DNA from: Tricholoma matsutake
Taxonomy: Eukaryota > Basidiomycota > Agaricomycetes > Agaricales > Tricholomataceae
Length of the DNA: 64,000 nucleotides
Direction of reading: 5' to 3'
Assembly (NCBI GenBank): GCA_026075535.2
Contig: AP026541.1
Location: 1,302,001-1,366,000 of the forward strand
A program made the translations under genes and the position numbers. The notes beneath the pieces were generated by a model. It saw only the letters and a program-made list of their open reading frames with translations, was not told the DNA's origin and did not search any database. How positions within the stretch are numbered: position 1 is the stretch's first letter; each line of letters begins with the position of its first letter. Positions 1 to 10,004 of this stretch are shown here, one piece after another.

Positions 1-303
1 AAGATGTCTTGAGTTCAATCCTCACTCTGCACAAATGTATTTTGTAGGTACTTTGACAACTTAAGACTTGAAATTTGACTATCCATTAGGGTATATACTC
101 TAAGTTGAGCATCTGGAGTAACCAGAATCTGGTTGGAATAACCAGAATCTGGTTGGAATAACCAGAATCTGGTTGGAATAACCAGAATCTGGTTGGAATA
201 ACCAGAATCTGGTTGGAATAACCAGAATAACTGGACTCCAACCAGAATAACTGGACTCCAACCAGAATAACTGGACTCTGACCAGAATAGGTGGGGGAGG
301 GTA
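1..303 (+). mobile_element. tRNA-derived SINE, copy 1 (5' end outside window)
   Basis: The window opens in a pol III B-box-like sequence (GAGTTCAATCC, 11-21). The following 90 bases align by eye to the reverse complement of 5812-5925, so the two are members of one SINE family. The tail is a CCAG-rich minisatellite (121-285), and the 3' end (GTGGGGGAGGGTAAATTAC, about 287-305) resembles the 3' ends of the copies at 5642 and 14205 (TGGGGCAGTGTAAAG). The tRNA A box would lie upstream of the window. The element abuts the truncated gag of retrotransposon A. Confidence 0.6.
121..285. repeat. 20-bp minisatellite in SINE tail
   Basis: Five exact copies of ACCAGAATCTGGTTGGAATA (121-220) are followed by three near-exact copies of a related 20-mer, ACCAGAATAACTGGACTCCA (221-280), and a partial unit. 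Each unit contains a small palindrome (ACCAGAATCTGGT type). Confidence 0.95.
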
Positions 304-318
304 AATTACAGTAAGTAT

Positions 319-1158
319 GTGCCCCCACAAATCTTTGATGGTACCATGGAGAATACAAAATCCTTCATCAGCTCTATAGTATTGTACATCCATGGGAGGA
401 AGCCAGAGTTTCATACAGCCAAGTCTAGGATTGTGTTTGCTCTCTCATACATTCAGGGGGGGAAAGCACAGTTCTGGAGAAACAAGGCTATAAATCAAAT
501 TGCCGTGGGACATAAACCATTTGCAACCTTCAAGAAATTTCTGGAGAGATTGGAGGCACAGTTTGGAGATCCTAATCCAAAGGCAACAGCCAATGCTAAA
601 TTAAAGACCATGCACCAAGGTTCCCTAACAGTGGATGAATTTATTTTGCAGTTCAAAGCAGAAGCTTCACAGACGGATATGGGAGAAGCTGTGTTGGTAG
701 AGTTTTTGAAAGCAGGATTAAATCCCTCTTTATTCAAGTCTATCTACTGACTACCTTCTAAGCCAGAGAAGTTGGACGAGTGGTACAATTGGGCAATGCG
801 CCTTGACCAGCAATATCGGCAGGAACAGGCGGAGTCAAAGTTGATGTATGGAAGTAGTAAATTTGGAAAGTCATCAGGAGGCAAGTCCGAGAAAGGAAAG
901 GCGCCTCAGGTGCAAGCTCCAAGGGCACAGCCACTGGCCATGGCAGTGACACCTATAGTTATGGAGTCAGCAGCACCAGCAGAGGCAATGGAGGTTGATC
1001 AAGCAGGGAGATGAGCCCCACTTAAATGTTTTAACTGTGGGCAGTTAGGACATATTTCTAGGAATTGTAGGCAGAAAAGAAAGATTAGGGAAGCTACAAT
1101 CGAGGAAGTAAAGCCAGAGGAAGGCAGGCAGAAGAATTTTGTGGAAGAGTCTGAGTGA
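319..1158 (+). pseudogene. gag: gag of element A, broken
   Basis: The reading frame opens without a convincing ATG (GTG at 319), so the N terminus is probably lost. Residues 1-143 look like a retrotransposon Gag capsid domain (start PPQIFDGTMEN, then a QFGDPNPKATA segment). A TGA at about 748 interrupts it, after which the same frame continues through a Lys/Pro-rich linker to another TGA near 1012. A CCHC zinc knuckle (CFNCGQLGHISRNC, about 1033-1074) follows. Its role would have been to form the virus-like particle and bind the element RNA. The stops make it non-functional. Confidence 0.8.
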
Positions 1159-1344
1159 AGGTTTCCCCATTGGTGACCCAGAATCATTACAATGTATTAG
1201 TATCCGAGGAAACCCAGAATAAATCAGAAAAGGAAATCAAGGAGGAGTACAACTGTTCTGAATCACGTGACTAGGAGGAGTACAACTGTTGCAAATCATG
1301 TGACAAAGAAAATTGTCATGCACCATTTCTGAAAACCCCTAAAT

Positions 1345-2686
1345 TCTTTATTTGCTCTGTGCGAATAGAACCCGAAATCACCTTGACTATGGGACTGAAG
1401 ACAGTGGACATGCATGCAGCAATTGATGTGGAAGTGTTGCTTGATAGCGGTGCTACAGGATTATTCATTAATTGGTCCTTAATTACCAGAAATGGTATTA
1501 ACACACGCAAGCTGGTGCAACCTTAATGGTGTACAATATTGACGGAACAGTCAATCATGGAGGAACTATCAAGGAGGAGGTGACTATGGTATTAAAGTAT
1601 CAGGAGCATCAGGAGTGAGCCATATTTGAAGTGTGCAATCTTGGGAAAACCAATCTAATAATAGGATGTCCATGGTTACGGAAGCATAATCCCGAAATTG
1701 ATTGGAAAACTGGGAAAGTACAAATGACTCATTGTCCTAAGGAATGTAATGTGTATGGGAGGAAGATGAAGAAGGAGAAAAGGAAAAAGAAAGAGAAGAA
1801 CATCCGAGGAGGTATTCTGTTACGATGGAGGAAGTGGAGGATGAGGAAATGCCAAATGGGGAAGTTCCAATCATGATCGAGAAAGAAGAGCAGAAGCAAA
1901 CCTTTAGAGCAATTCATGGAGGACAGTCGTGGGACAAGAATATTGTGAAGGTGGAAAAGCCAGTGGAGGAGTGGGTGCCCAAAGTGTATCATGAATATCT
2001 GTCAGTGTTTCAGAAGAAGGAGTCTGAGCGAATGCTGGTGCGGAAGCCATGGGATCATGCGATTGAGATGAAGCCAGGGTTTGTGCCAAAGAAGTCGAAG
2101 GTATATCCATTATCTCCAATGGAACAAGAAGAAATTGCGCAAAGGATACATACGACCTTCGAAATCACCGCAGACGTCACCAATATTCTTCATGCCAAAG
2201 AAAGACCAAAGGAAGAGGATGTGTACAGATTATAGGTATCTGAATGAGTGGACAGTGAAGAACGCATACCCCCTGCCGTTGATCTCAGAAAAGGCTGCAT
2301 TTGCCACACGTCGAGGATCCTTCGAGCCACTTGTCATGTTTTTCGGGATGACTAATAGTCCCCCAACCTTTCAAAATATGATGAACAACATTTTCAAGGA
2401 TGTAATAGACAAAGGCGTGGTAATAATATTTATTGACGACATTCTGATATTCACAGAGGATGAAGAAAATCATGAGGCGATAGTGCAGGAGGTGTTATGG
2501 AGGTTGGCGGAGAATGATCTATTTTTGAAACCAGAGAAGTGTGTGTTTGGGGCAAGCGAGATCGAGTTCCTAGGATTATTGATCGGCCCTGACGGGATCA
2601 AAATAGATCTGATCAAGGTACAGGCAATCACAGATTGGCCTGTGCCCACCTGTGTCAAGGAGGTTCAAGCCTTCTTGGGACTCAGG
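1345..2686 (+). pseudogene. pol: protease and partial reverse transcriptase of element A
   Basis: The retropepsin active site LLDSGATGLFIN is read at about 1435-1475, and a GCPWLRKHNPEIDW motif at about 1655-1700 closes the protease domain. RT begins near 2045 (KPWDHAIE, then KVYPLSP). The fingers region has PSKSP and a KKD motif. Between PLPLISE and KAAFATRRG (about 2290) the segment that normally carries the first catalytic Asp is missing, so an internal deletion has removed it. The palm motif is FIDDILIF (2429-2452), with both Asp residues present. The frame is broken several times and the thumb ends at the junction with B. Catalytically dead. Confidence 0.8.
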
Positions 2687-2689
2687 TCG

Positions 2690-5641
2690 TTAAACTCCCG
2701 GTCACCTTTCCTGCTGGTGAAGTGTTCAACTTGTCATTTTATGTAACCTCGCTCGACTCTTCCTCTTCCGCCGTACTCAGTCATAACTGGCTGAAGCAAT
2801 ACAATCCATTGATTGACTGGCCTTCAAGCCAACTCGCTTTCTGCTCTGCAGATCATAGAGGTCCAGCACCCCTGACATCACCTTTGTCCCTGAACCTTCT
2901 GGTAGAAATCCTCAACTCCTCCACATTTTCCGAACCCCCCATTCCTCCTAAGTTTACACCTCCTGACATCTCCTTCATCAACACTGCCGCTTATGTGTGT
3001 GCTAGCAAACTTCCTGGGGCAGTAGCTTTTCAGATGACCTTTGCTCCAGAAGGGTTATCTGCCCGCTCCGCCCAATCCACTAACTCATCTGACCTCTCTG
3101 ATATTCCACCTGAGTATCACAAATTCGCTGATGTCTTTAATAAGACTAAAGCAGATACCCTGCCTCCGCATCAGTCTTATGACCTCAAGATAGAGACAGA
3201 AGACAACACTCCTTCACCTCCAGGCTGCATGTATTCTCTCTCTCCCTCTGAATTAGAAGCCCTACGAGTCTTCATTGACGAAAACATCCACTCAGGTTTC
3301 ATATGCCCATCCAAGTCTCTGCATGGTGCTCCAATTCTCTTTGTCAAGAAGAAGGATGGTAGTCTCCGACTTTGTGTCGACTATCGAGGACTCAACCGTC
3401 TTACAAAGAAAGACTGCTACCCACTTCCCCTCATTTCTGACCTCCTTGACTCCCCCCAAAAAGCCTGCTTGTTCACCAAGATAGACTTGTGGCACACTTA
3501 TCACCTAGTCCACATCGCTGAAGGTGATGAGTGGAAAACCACTTTCTGCACCCGCTACAGATCCTTCGAGTGGTTGGTGGTTCCTTTTGGACTCACTAAT
3601 GCACCCACAGCTTTCCAGCAGTTTATGAACAACATCTTCAGCAACATGCTGGATGTTTGTGTCATTGTATACCTTGACAACATCCTAATCTATTCCAACA
3701 ACAAGTCCCAACATGGGGCTCACATCAAAGAAGTCCTCCGCTGTCTCCGGAAAAATGGACTTTATGCCTCTCCACAGAAATGTGAGTTCCACAAAGACAC
3801 CGTCGAATATTTAGGTTTCATCCTTTCACCGGATGGACTGCGGATGTCCGAGGATAAAGTCAAAACCATGCTTGACTGGCCCGAGCCTAGGAAAGTTAAG
3901 GATATACAATCCTTCTTAGGCTTTTGCAACTTTTACCGCCACTTCATTAATGGCTATTCAGACATTGTCATCCCACTCACCCGCTTGACACAGAAATCCA
4001 CTCCCTGGGACTTCAACAAGAAGTGCCGCAATGCCTTTGAAAGGCTCAAACAAGAATTCACTCATGCACCCATCTTAACTCAATGGATACCTGACTCACA
4101 GATGGTACTCGAAACCGACGCTTCTGACTATGCCTTAGCGGCTATCCTTTTGGTTTACACTGCGGATGGAGAAATCCATCTGGTCGCTTTCCATTCCCGC
4201 TCCTTTAATCCTGCTGAACTAAATTACGACACCCATGACAAGGAACTCTTGGCCATTTTCGAAGCCTTCAAACACTGGCAGCAGTATTTCGAGGGTTCGG
4301 CAAACCTGGTTGATGTGGTCGCCGACCACAAAAATCTTGAGTACTTCAGCACTACTAAGTTACTCACCCACTGCCAGGCCCATTGGTCTGAATACCTTTC
4401 CCAGTTCAATCTCGTCATCCACTTCTGCCCCAAAAAATTAGGGGCCAAGCCAGATGCACTCGCTAGACGTTGGGATGTCTACCACAAAGGGGGAAATAGT
4501 GACTTTGCCTCTGTAAACCCAACCAACTTCCGACCTGTATTCACACAGGAACAGCTCACCTCTTCCCTTCACGCCACCTATTTCGCCACACCCATCCTTC
4601 AACAAGCAGTAATCATGGATGGTGAGAAACTTCACCACAACATCCGCACTTCCCTACCCCTTGACCCCTTATCATCTGCACATCTTCCGACACCTGTCAA
4701 CCCCAACTGGACCATAGATGAGGCAGGTCTTCTCCACCACTTTGACCGGATTTATGTTCTGGACATTGCGGATCTTCACCTCAAGGTCCTTCAGTACAAA
4801 CACAATCACATCCTCTCTGGCCACTTTGGACAAAACAAAACCCAGCAGCTTGTCCACCGGGAATATGTCTGGCCAAACCTCCGCACCTTTGTGCAGGAAT
4901 TCTGCAAATCCTGTACCACTTGCAAATGATCCAAATCACCTCAACACAAGCCCTACAGGTTTCTAAAGCAACTTCAGGTTCCGGAATGACCTTGGAACTC
5001 CATCTCCATGGATTTCATTGAGCAACTACCTGACTCCAATGGTCACACCGCTATCCTGGTCATCGTTGACCGCCTCACCAAACAAGGCATCTTCATCCCA
5101 ACTGTCAATAAAATTACAGCCCAAGAACTACCCAACTTGTTTGTCCTCCATGTCTTCTCCAAGCATGGTGTTCCGTCGCATGTCACTTGCGACCAGGGAT
5201 CTGAGTTTGTCTCTCACTTCTTCTGCTCCCTCAGAAAAGCCCTCAACATGTGGATCCACTTCACTTCTGGCTATCACCTGCAAGGTGACGGCCAGACAGA
5301 ATGGCTCAACCAGACCTTGGAGCAATACTTCTGAATTTTCTGTAACTACCAGCAGGACGACTGGTCCCATCTCCTTCCCTTAGGTGAATTTGCCTACAAC
5401 AATGCTCCCTCTGCCTCTACAGGCATATCCCCTTTCTTTGCCAACAAAGGCTATCACCCAAATATTTCCGTCTTCCCCGAGTGTGACTTAGCCTCACAGC
5501 ACGCCTGTGAGTTCATTGTCGACTTAGACAACCTTCATCAGGAACTTTGGAAACAACTTGTAGCTGCTCAAGAACGTTATCAAGGCCCTGAAGATAAACA
5601 TTGGGCACCTGCACCCGACTTCAATATTGGTGACTCTGCCT
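2690..5641 (+). pseudogene. pol: pol of element B (protease end, RT, RNase H, integrase)
   Basis: An open frame of more than 700 codons covers the protease C-terminal part (HNWLKQYNPLIDW), RT (SPSELEALR, FVKKKDGSLRLCVDYRGLN, LTNAPTAFQQFMN), the palm motif, RNase H (ETDASDYALAA, ADHKNLEYF) and the integrase zinc finger (HNHILSGHFG then CKSCTTC). The palm motif reads YLDN instead of YLDD (AAC at 3679-3681), which removes a catalytic Asp. A TGA at 4927 follows the zinc finger. The integrase core continues at 5008 (MDFIEQLP, CDQGSEFV, a GQTEWLNQTLEQ segment with the catalytic Glu) with further TGA codons at 4987 and 5332. The catalytic change and stops make it dead. Confidence 0.88.
5631..5641. 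repeat. 11-bp target-site duplication, left
   Basis: TGACTCTGCCT occurs here and exactly again at 14210-14220, directly bordering the 8,568 bp insertion. In element B these bases encode Asp-Ser-Ala, and the B frame resumes correctly on the far side of the second copy. Confidence 0.92.
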
Positions 5642-5990
5642 GAACTTTACACTGCCCCACATAGTCCTGGAGGAATCCTCCAGGAATCCAGTAGGACTCA
5701 CCAGGACTCACCAGGACTCACCAGGAATCCTCCAGGAATTCAGTAGGACTCACCAGGACTCACCAGGAATCCAGTGGGACTTACCAGGATTCCTGGTCTG
5801 TTACCAAACATCCAACCATAATGGAAAGTCAATTTGATATCTTACAAGTTCAAGTGCCTCAACTTCAGAAATTTCACAATGTGCCCACAAAACAGATTTT
5901 TGCAAAGCAGGAATTGAACTCAAGACCTCATGATGAGGAATCACATGACAAACCAGACAAGTGTGCTCAACCAGTTGAGCCACAGAAGAA
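5642..5990 (-). mobile_element. tRNA-derived SINE, copy 2
   Basis: On the minus strand a pol III A box (TGGCTCAACTGG, 5971-5982) and B box (GAGTTCAATTCC, 5910-5921) have tRNA-like spacing. A body shared with copy 1 follows, then a CCAGGACTCA-type minisatellite tail of about 10-bp units (about 5660-5800), then the conserved 3' terminus TGGGGCAGTGTAAAG (ending near 5645). There is no poly(A) tail. The head looks derived from a tRNA different from that of copy 3. Confidence 0.7.
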
Positions 5991-6094
5991 TTATTTGTTA
6001 TCCATATAAAGTTTATTTATGACTCAAACTCAAACTCAAGCATATAATCTCTCTCAAAGTCACTATTAAGATCAAACCATTTTAATCAACTACA

Positions 6095-6535
6095 TCCCTC
6101 ACATCTAACGCGAGGGATACAATACAATTAACTACATAAAAAAAGCCCTCCCATGCACCTCATGCAAGGGAGAGCCCTAAAATATTTACAGATAAAACTA
6201 AATCCCCTCACGGAGGGCGACAGTTATTAATAAATAAAGAAAATCCCCTCACCATTGTAAAATGTGGGCGAGGGGGAGGGCATTAATATGAATGAAAAAA
6301 AATGAAAAAAAAACCCTCCCCATGCAAAATGCAGGGGAGGGGGCAGCCTGGTGGTGTCTCATCATGGTGTGGGTGCATGGGTCCTGCTCCCTGTCCTCAT
6401 CCCCATCCCTGTCCCTGTCCCCATCTCCCCGTCGTCCCCATTCCAATGGTTCCCCATTTCTGCCCCACGAGCAGTTGCTCACGGGGGCAGATTGGGGTGC
6501 TGCTGTGGTGGTGGCCGTCATTGCCATTCCACCCA
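6095..6535 (-). repeat. palindrome-bearing exon-like modules, left block of the insertion
   Basis: Short inverted repeats recur here: about 6102-6118 (CCCTC..GAGGG), 6145-6170 (CCCTCCCATGCA arm), 6207-6220, 6245-6275, 6313-6340 (CCCTCCCCATGCA, loop AAA, perfect return arm) and 6463-6487 (CACGAGCAGTTGCTCACG). They are separated by A-rich spacers that, read on the minus strand, resemble short T-rich introns. The block is the continuation of the module array at 12561-13880, separated from it by retrotransposon C. I see no long ORF I would defend. Confidence 0.6.
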
Positions 6536-6962
6536 TGGTAAGGGGACTAGGGGGGTGCTCTGTGTGTTTTTCCTATTTTTTATGTTCGTCCTATATTTTT
6601 CCCCACCTCATTTCCTTCTATTCTTCATTTTCTATGATTTTTCCGGATTTTATTACTAATTTTCCCTTGCTATCATGTTTGTACATCTTGACACTTTTAT
6701 ATTTAGAGGCGGAGTACCCCTTCCGACACATACCCCTTGGTATGATGTCACTCGGTGGCCTTGATCCGCCTATCTCCGCCTTTTTCTATTTTTAGGTTAT
6801 ATTTGATTTTTGTCGTCTTCACATATACTGGGCATCAGCAAGGGGATCCTTAGAGTTTTCTCTTCGGATTTCCCTTTGCTAGGTGTGCCCCCAATCCCTG
6901 TATTATGTAGCATAATTTTAACTTCGGATTTCCCTTTGCTAGAGGCTTAGGTTGCCCTTATA
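6536..6962 (+). repeat. 5' LTR of element C
   Basis: Begins TGGTAAGGGGACTAGG and ends CCCTTATA; the other copies begin TGTAAGGGG, so the ends form the inverted repeat TGTAAGGG/CCCTTAYA, with the usual final CA apparently mutated to TA. It holds a TATA-like box near 6822 and a 21-bp direct repeat (starting CTTCGGATTT) near positions 6862 and 6920. Confidence 0.92.
6822..6861 (+). promoter_or_regulatory. predicted LTR promoter and transcript start of element C
   Basis: A TATA-like CATATACT (6822-6829) lies about 30 nt upstream of AGAGTTTTCT (6852-6861). The latter is exactly complementary to the primer-binding site at 6965-6974, so by analogy with Tf1 the transcript should start at or near 6852. 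The same arrangement is present in copy D. Confidence 0.6.
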
Positions 6963-6964
6963 GT

Positions 6965-6974
6965 AGAAAACTCT
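6965..6974 (+). other. self-priming primer-binding site of element C
   Basis: AGAAAACTCT lies 2 nt after the LTR end (6962). It does not match the TGG start of a tRNA-type primer site, but it is the exact 10-nt complement of AGAGTTTTCT in the LTR at 6852-6861. This is the layout of self-priming elements such as Tf1, where the folded 5' end of the RNA primes minus-strand synthesis. Confidence 0.7.
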
Positions 6975-6989
6975 CCCCTAAGACCCGAA

Positions 6990-8247
6990 AATCGTGAACG
7001 CGCTGCCCGAGATAGGCAGGTACGGACTGGACGACGCTTCCCAAAGCTCCACAGAGTCCCTACACACGGTTCCAGATAATCTTGCCTTTATTACACCACC
7101 ATTTTCGCCAAACGCGCTCCCTAGCGACATGGACGCATCAGAACGCTTCGATGGGCTTGAAAGCGATGTTTCTGGAATGTGCGTGCAAATCGACTCGCTT
7201 AAATCTACGATTGAAAACTTCGTTAGGACCCTCCAGGCTAACCCTACGACCAATAGTTCCCCCTTTATGACTCCAAGCGTACCCAACAACGACGTTTTGC
7301 CAAACACATCCACTAAGGAACATGCACAGATCAAACTGTCCCTCCCCGCCAAATTTAATGGTGCATGTGTGCAGGGACGTGCATTCCTTAATTCCTGTGA
7401 GTGATACATTAGTCTCCAGTTGCATCAATTCATCGATGAGGCTGCAAAAATTTATTGGGCCTTCACATACATGAAATCTGAAGGCACCTATCTCTATGTG
7501 GACCGTATCCTACGTCAAACTAAAGAACTCAGTTCTCTACCTTTCTCCACTTGGGGTGACTTTCGAGCTGAGTTTGTATGCCACTTCTGCCCCCTCAATG
7601 AACGCCACCGAGCAGTGACACAACTTGAGTCATCCACTTACCACCAGGGATGTCGATCCGTGGACGACTATATCGATGAGTTCAAGGATTTGGTGGACAT
7701 GGCAGGATATGGGAGTGGGTTACCAGTGGTGGTGAAGTTCCGATGGGGGCTCAACCAAGAAATTCAGGACCAGATTGCACAGATGTTGGAAGGGCGCCCA
7801 GCAGACGATGATATCCTTGCTTGGTATGAAGCTGCTTCACTCTGTGATGAGAACTGACTCACAAATGCGGCATTCAATGCTGCATTCCATGCTCCAACTA
7901 CCACTCATATGCCCTACACCTTCAATCAAAGCCTCCCCTGCCCTAACCCCATTCCTGTTCGTCAAACTCCCACACCAGCCATCAATGTCCCAGTACCAAT
8001 GGATGTTGATGCAGCCCGCAGCCATGCACGTAAGTTGGATCTCTGCTACCATTGTGGGGAACCTGGACACAGGGCTGGAGTGTGTCCCCATCGTCAGGAT
8101 ATCCGCATGCTCACCCCCGAGGGACGAGACAAACTCCTGCAAGATTTGTTGGTGCTTGTAGATGTTGAGGAAGTGAAGGATCAAGTTGCAGAGGAGATTA
8201 AGTTGGAAGTTGTAGAGGAGCAGGATTTTCCTATTCGCAGCGAGTGA
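6990..8247 (+). pseudogene. gag: gag of element C, broken
   Basis: The position of the ATG used in copy D (30797) is GTG here (about 6991), one of several differences where C keeps CpG and D does not. The frame reads a Ser/Pro-rich N terminus, a Gag capsid domain (FIDEAAKIYWAFTYMKSE, then YIDEFKDLVDMAGYGSG) and a CCHC knuckle (CYHCGEPGHRAGVC, about 8044-8085). Two in-frame TGA codons (about 7402 and 7855) are TTA and CGA in D. Gag ends in TGA at 8245-8247, shared with D and probably the genuine stop. The pol frame overlaps it in the -1 frame from 8202. Confidence 0.85.
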
Positions 8248-10003
8248 ATCGTACGCCCTCACTGCCTGTCCATAACCACTTTGAAGTCTTGTCAGTTGAA
8301 TCCCCAGAGAATGAATCCATTTCTGTGACTGCTCCCCTCTCTGACCCTTCGAAGTTGGCTAAAGACGTATCTGCTCTCCCCATCTCTCCTTCTACTCCAT
8401 GTCTGAAAATTAAATCATGGGAGCATAAACTACCACGCAAGTATATTGTGGCATCCACTCCCTCTGCACATTCCTTAAACCTAGCCATTGAACTGCAGAC
8501 GACTGACACTGGACAGATACTCGGTGTCTCTGTGCTCCTGGACTCTGGTGCAACTGGTCTCTTCATCGATTCCCATCTGGTACAACAACATCGCCTAAAT
8601 ACTCGCTCACTCTCACGTCCGATACCTGTATATAATGTGGATGGATCCCCAAATGAAGCTGGTGCCATCCAAGAGGTTGCAGACCTGGTTCTCCATTACA
8701 AAGATCATTGTGAGCGTGCCCTTTTGCTGTCACTCAATTAGGAAAGCAAAAGGTGATTTTGTGATATCCATGGCTTTGAGACCATAACCCAGAGGTCGAC
8801 TGGCATACCGGGGAGGTTACCATGAGCTGATGTCCATCCCGCTGTCGGACGTGTTTCACAGAAGCCAGGCAAGAACGACGTGGACAGAAGGTGGCAATAC
8901 GACGTACTCAGAAGTGTCGTGCTGGACCCCTGCCTATACCTGAAGTGGAATTGGAAGGGGTTCCTGATCTAATGCCGGACTCGGATGATGATGATGAGGA
9001 CCCAGAGGAAGTGGAGGAAGGTGATTGGATCTTCTACACTGCAATTCGCTCATCGCATGAGGTGTGTGCCACATCGAACATATCCCAATGCCTCGCCGGG
9101 GCCTTCCACAAAAACAATGCTGCTAAACTCCTTACTCCCTCATCTCCATGAGTTTGAAGACGTGTTCTCCAAGGAGTCATTCAACTCTCTTCCTGCGCGC
9201 AAGCCATGGGATCATGCGATCGAACTCACCCCCGGCGCAACCCCTTCATCCTGCAAGGTCTATCCTCTCTCTCTGGAAGAACAATGGCAGCTTGACCAGT
9301 TCATCGATGAGCACCTGGCCTCTGGATGTATTTGACCATCAAAGTCACCCATGGCCTCTCCCTTTTTCTTTGTCAAGAAGAAGGATGGCTCACTTCGACC
9401 GGTTCAAGACTACAGAAGGCTCAACAACATCATGGTCAAAAATTGCTACCCACTACCCCTCATCTCTGAACTCATAAACCAGCTCCATGGAGCCCGATAC
9501 TTCGCCAAGCTCGATGTCCGTTGGGGCTATAATAATGTGAGGATAAAGGAGGGAGATGAGTGGAAGGCAGCCTTTCGTACCAACTATGGTCTTTTTGAAC
9601 CGCTTGTCATGTTCTTTGGCCTTACTAATAGCCCTGCCACCTTTCAGACCATGATGAACGACATCTTCCACGACCTCATCCTCGAAGGCATTGTCTGCAT
9701 CTATCTCGATGACATCCTCATCTTCACTCGCACAGTTGAAGAGCACCGTCGCATCATGTGCCTCGTCCTAGAGCGACTTCGACGGTACAAACTCTACCTT
9801 TGTCAGGACAAATGCGAGTTCAAAAGGACCAAGATCGAGTACCTCGGCCTGATTATCTCAGAGGGTCAAGTGGAGATGGATCCTATCAAGGTAAATTGGG
9901 TCACAGCTTGGCCGACGCCCACGAACAAGAAGGAGGTGCAGTCTTTCCTGGGCTTCATCAATTTCTATCAGCATTTTATCAAGGATTTCTCACATCATGC
10001 ATG
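8202..10003 (+). pseudogene. pol: protease and reverse transcriptase of element C
   Basis: The pol frame opens at 8202 in the -1 frame relative to gag, giving a 46-nt overlap. Retropepsin is read as VLLDSGATGLFID (about 8535-8575). Several stops and a frame shift follow (8739, 8761 and around), where D still reads LGKQKVILGYPWLQDHNPEV. RT is intact over 217 codons from 9351: FVKKKDGSLRPVQDYRRLN, LDVRWGYNNVRI, LTNSPATFQTMMND, the YLDDILIF palm motif (about 9702-9725) and FLGFINFYQHFI. It closes on a TGA at 10002-10004 that D also carries. Confidence 0.88.
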
Positions 10004-10004
10004 A

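Larger units (their letters stand above)
304..2686 (+). mobile_element. Ty3/gypsy retrotransposon A, truncated at both ends
   Basis: Successive gag, zinc knuckle, retropepsin and reverse transcriptase fragments lie in the order expected of a gypsy element, with no LTR on either side. The 5' side is cut by the SINE. The 3' side stops in the RT thumb (FLGL motif, about 2670-2686), where sequence jumps directly into the post-protease region of element B. RNase H, integrase and chromodomain are absent. Confidence 0.85.
2687..5641 (+). mobile_element. Ty3/gypsy chromovirus B, 5' part
   Basis: A second gypsy pol, different in sequence from A, begins after the protease active site and runs through RT, RNase H and integrase to 5641, where the 8.6 kb insertion interrupts it. 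Its remainder, ending in a chromodomain, resumes at 14210. The 5' LTR and gag are missing. Codon choices differ from A (C-rich third positions). Confidence 0.85.

Noticed and set aside
121..285. CRISPR-like repeats
   Set aside because: Repeats are directly adjacent without unique spacers and the window is eukaryotic; it is a minisatellite.
2635..2690. Start of a 764-codon protein at 2635
   Set aside because: The first codons belong to element A in another frame; the long ORF is an A/B fusion artefact.
6292..6795. 167-codon plus-strand ORF
   Set aside because: It starts in the palindrome block and runs through the 5' LTR of C, so it crosses an insertion boundary and is accidental.
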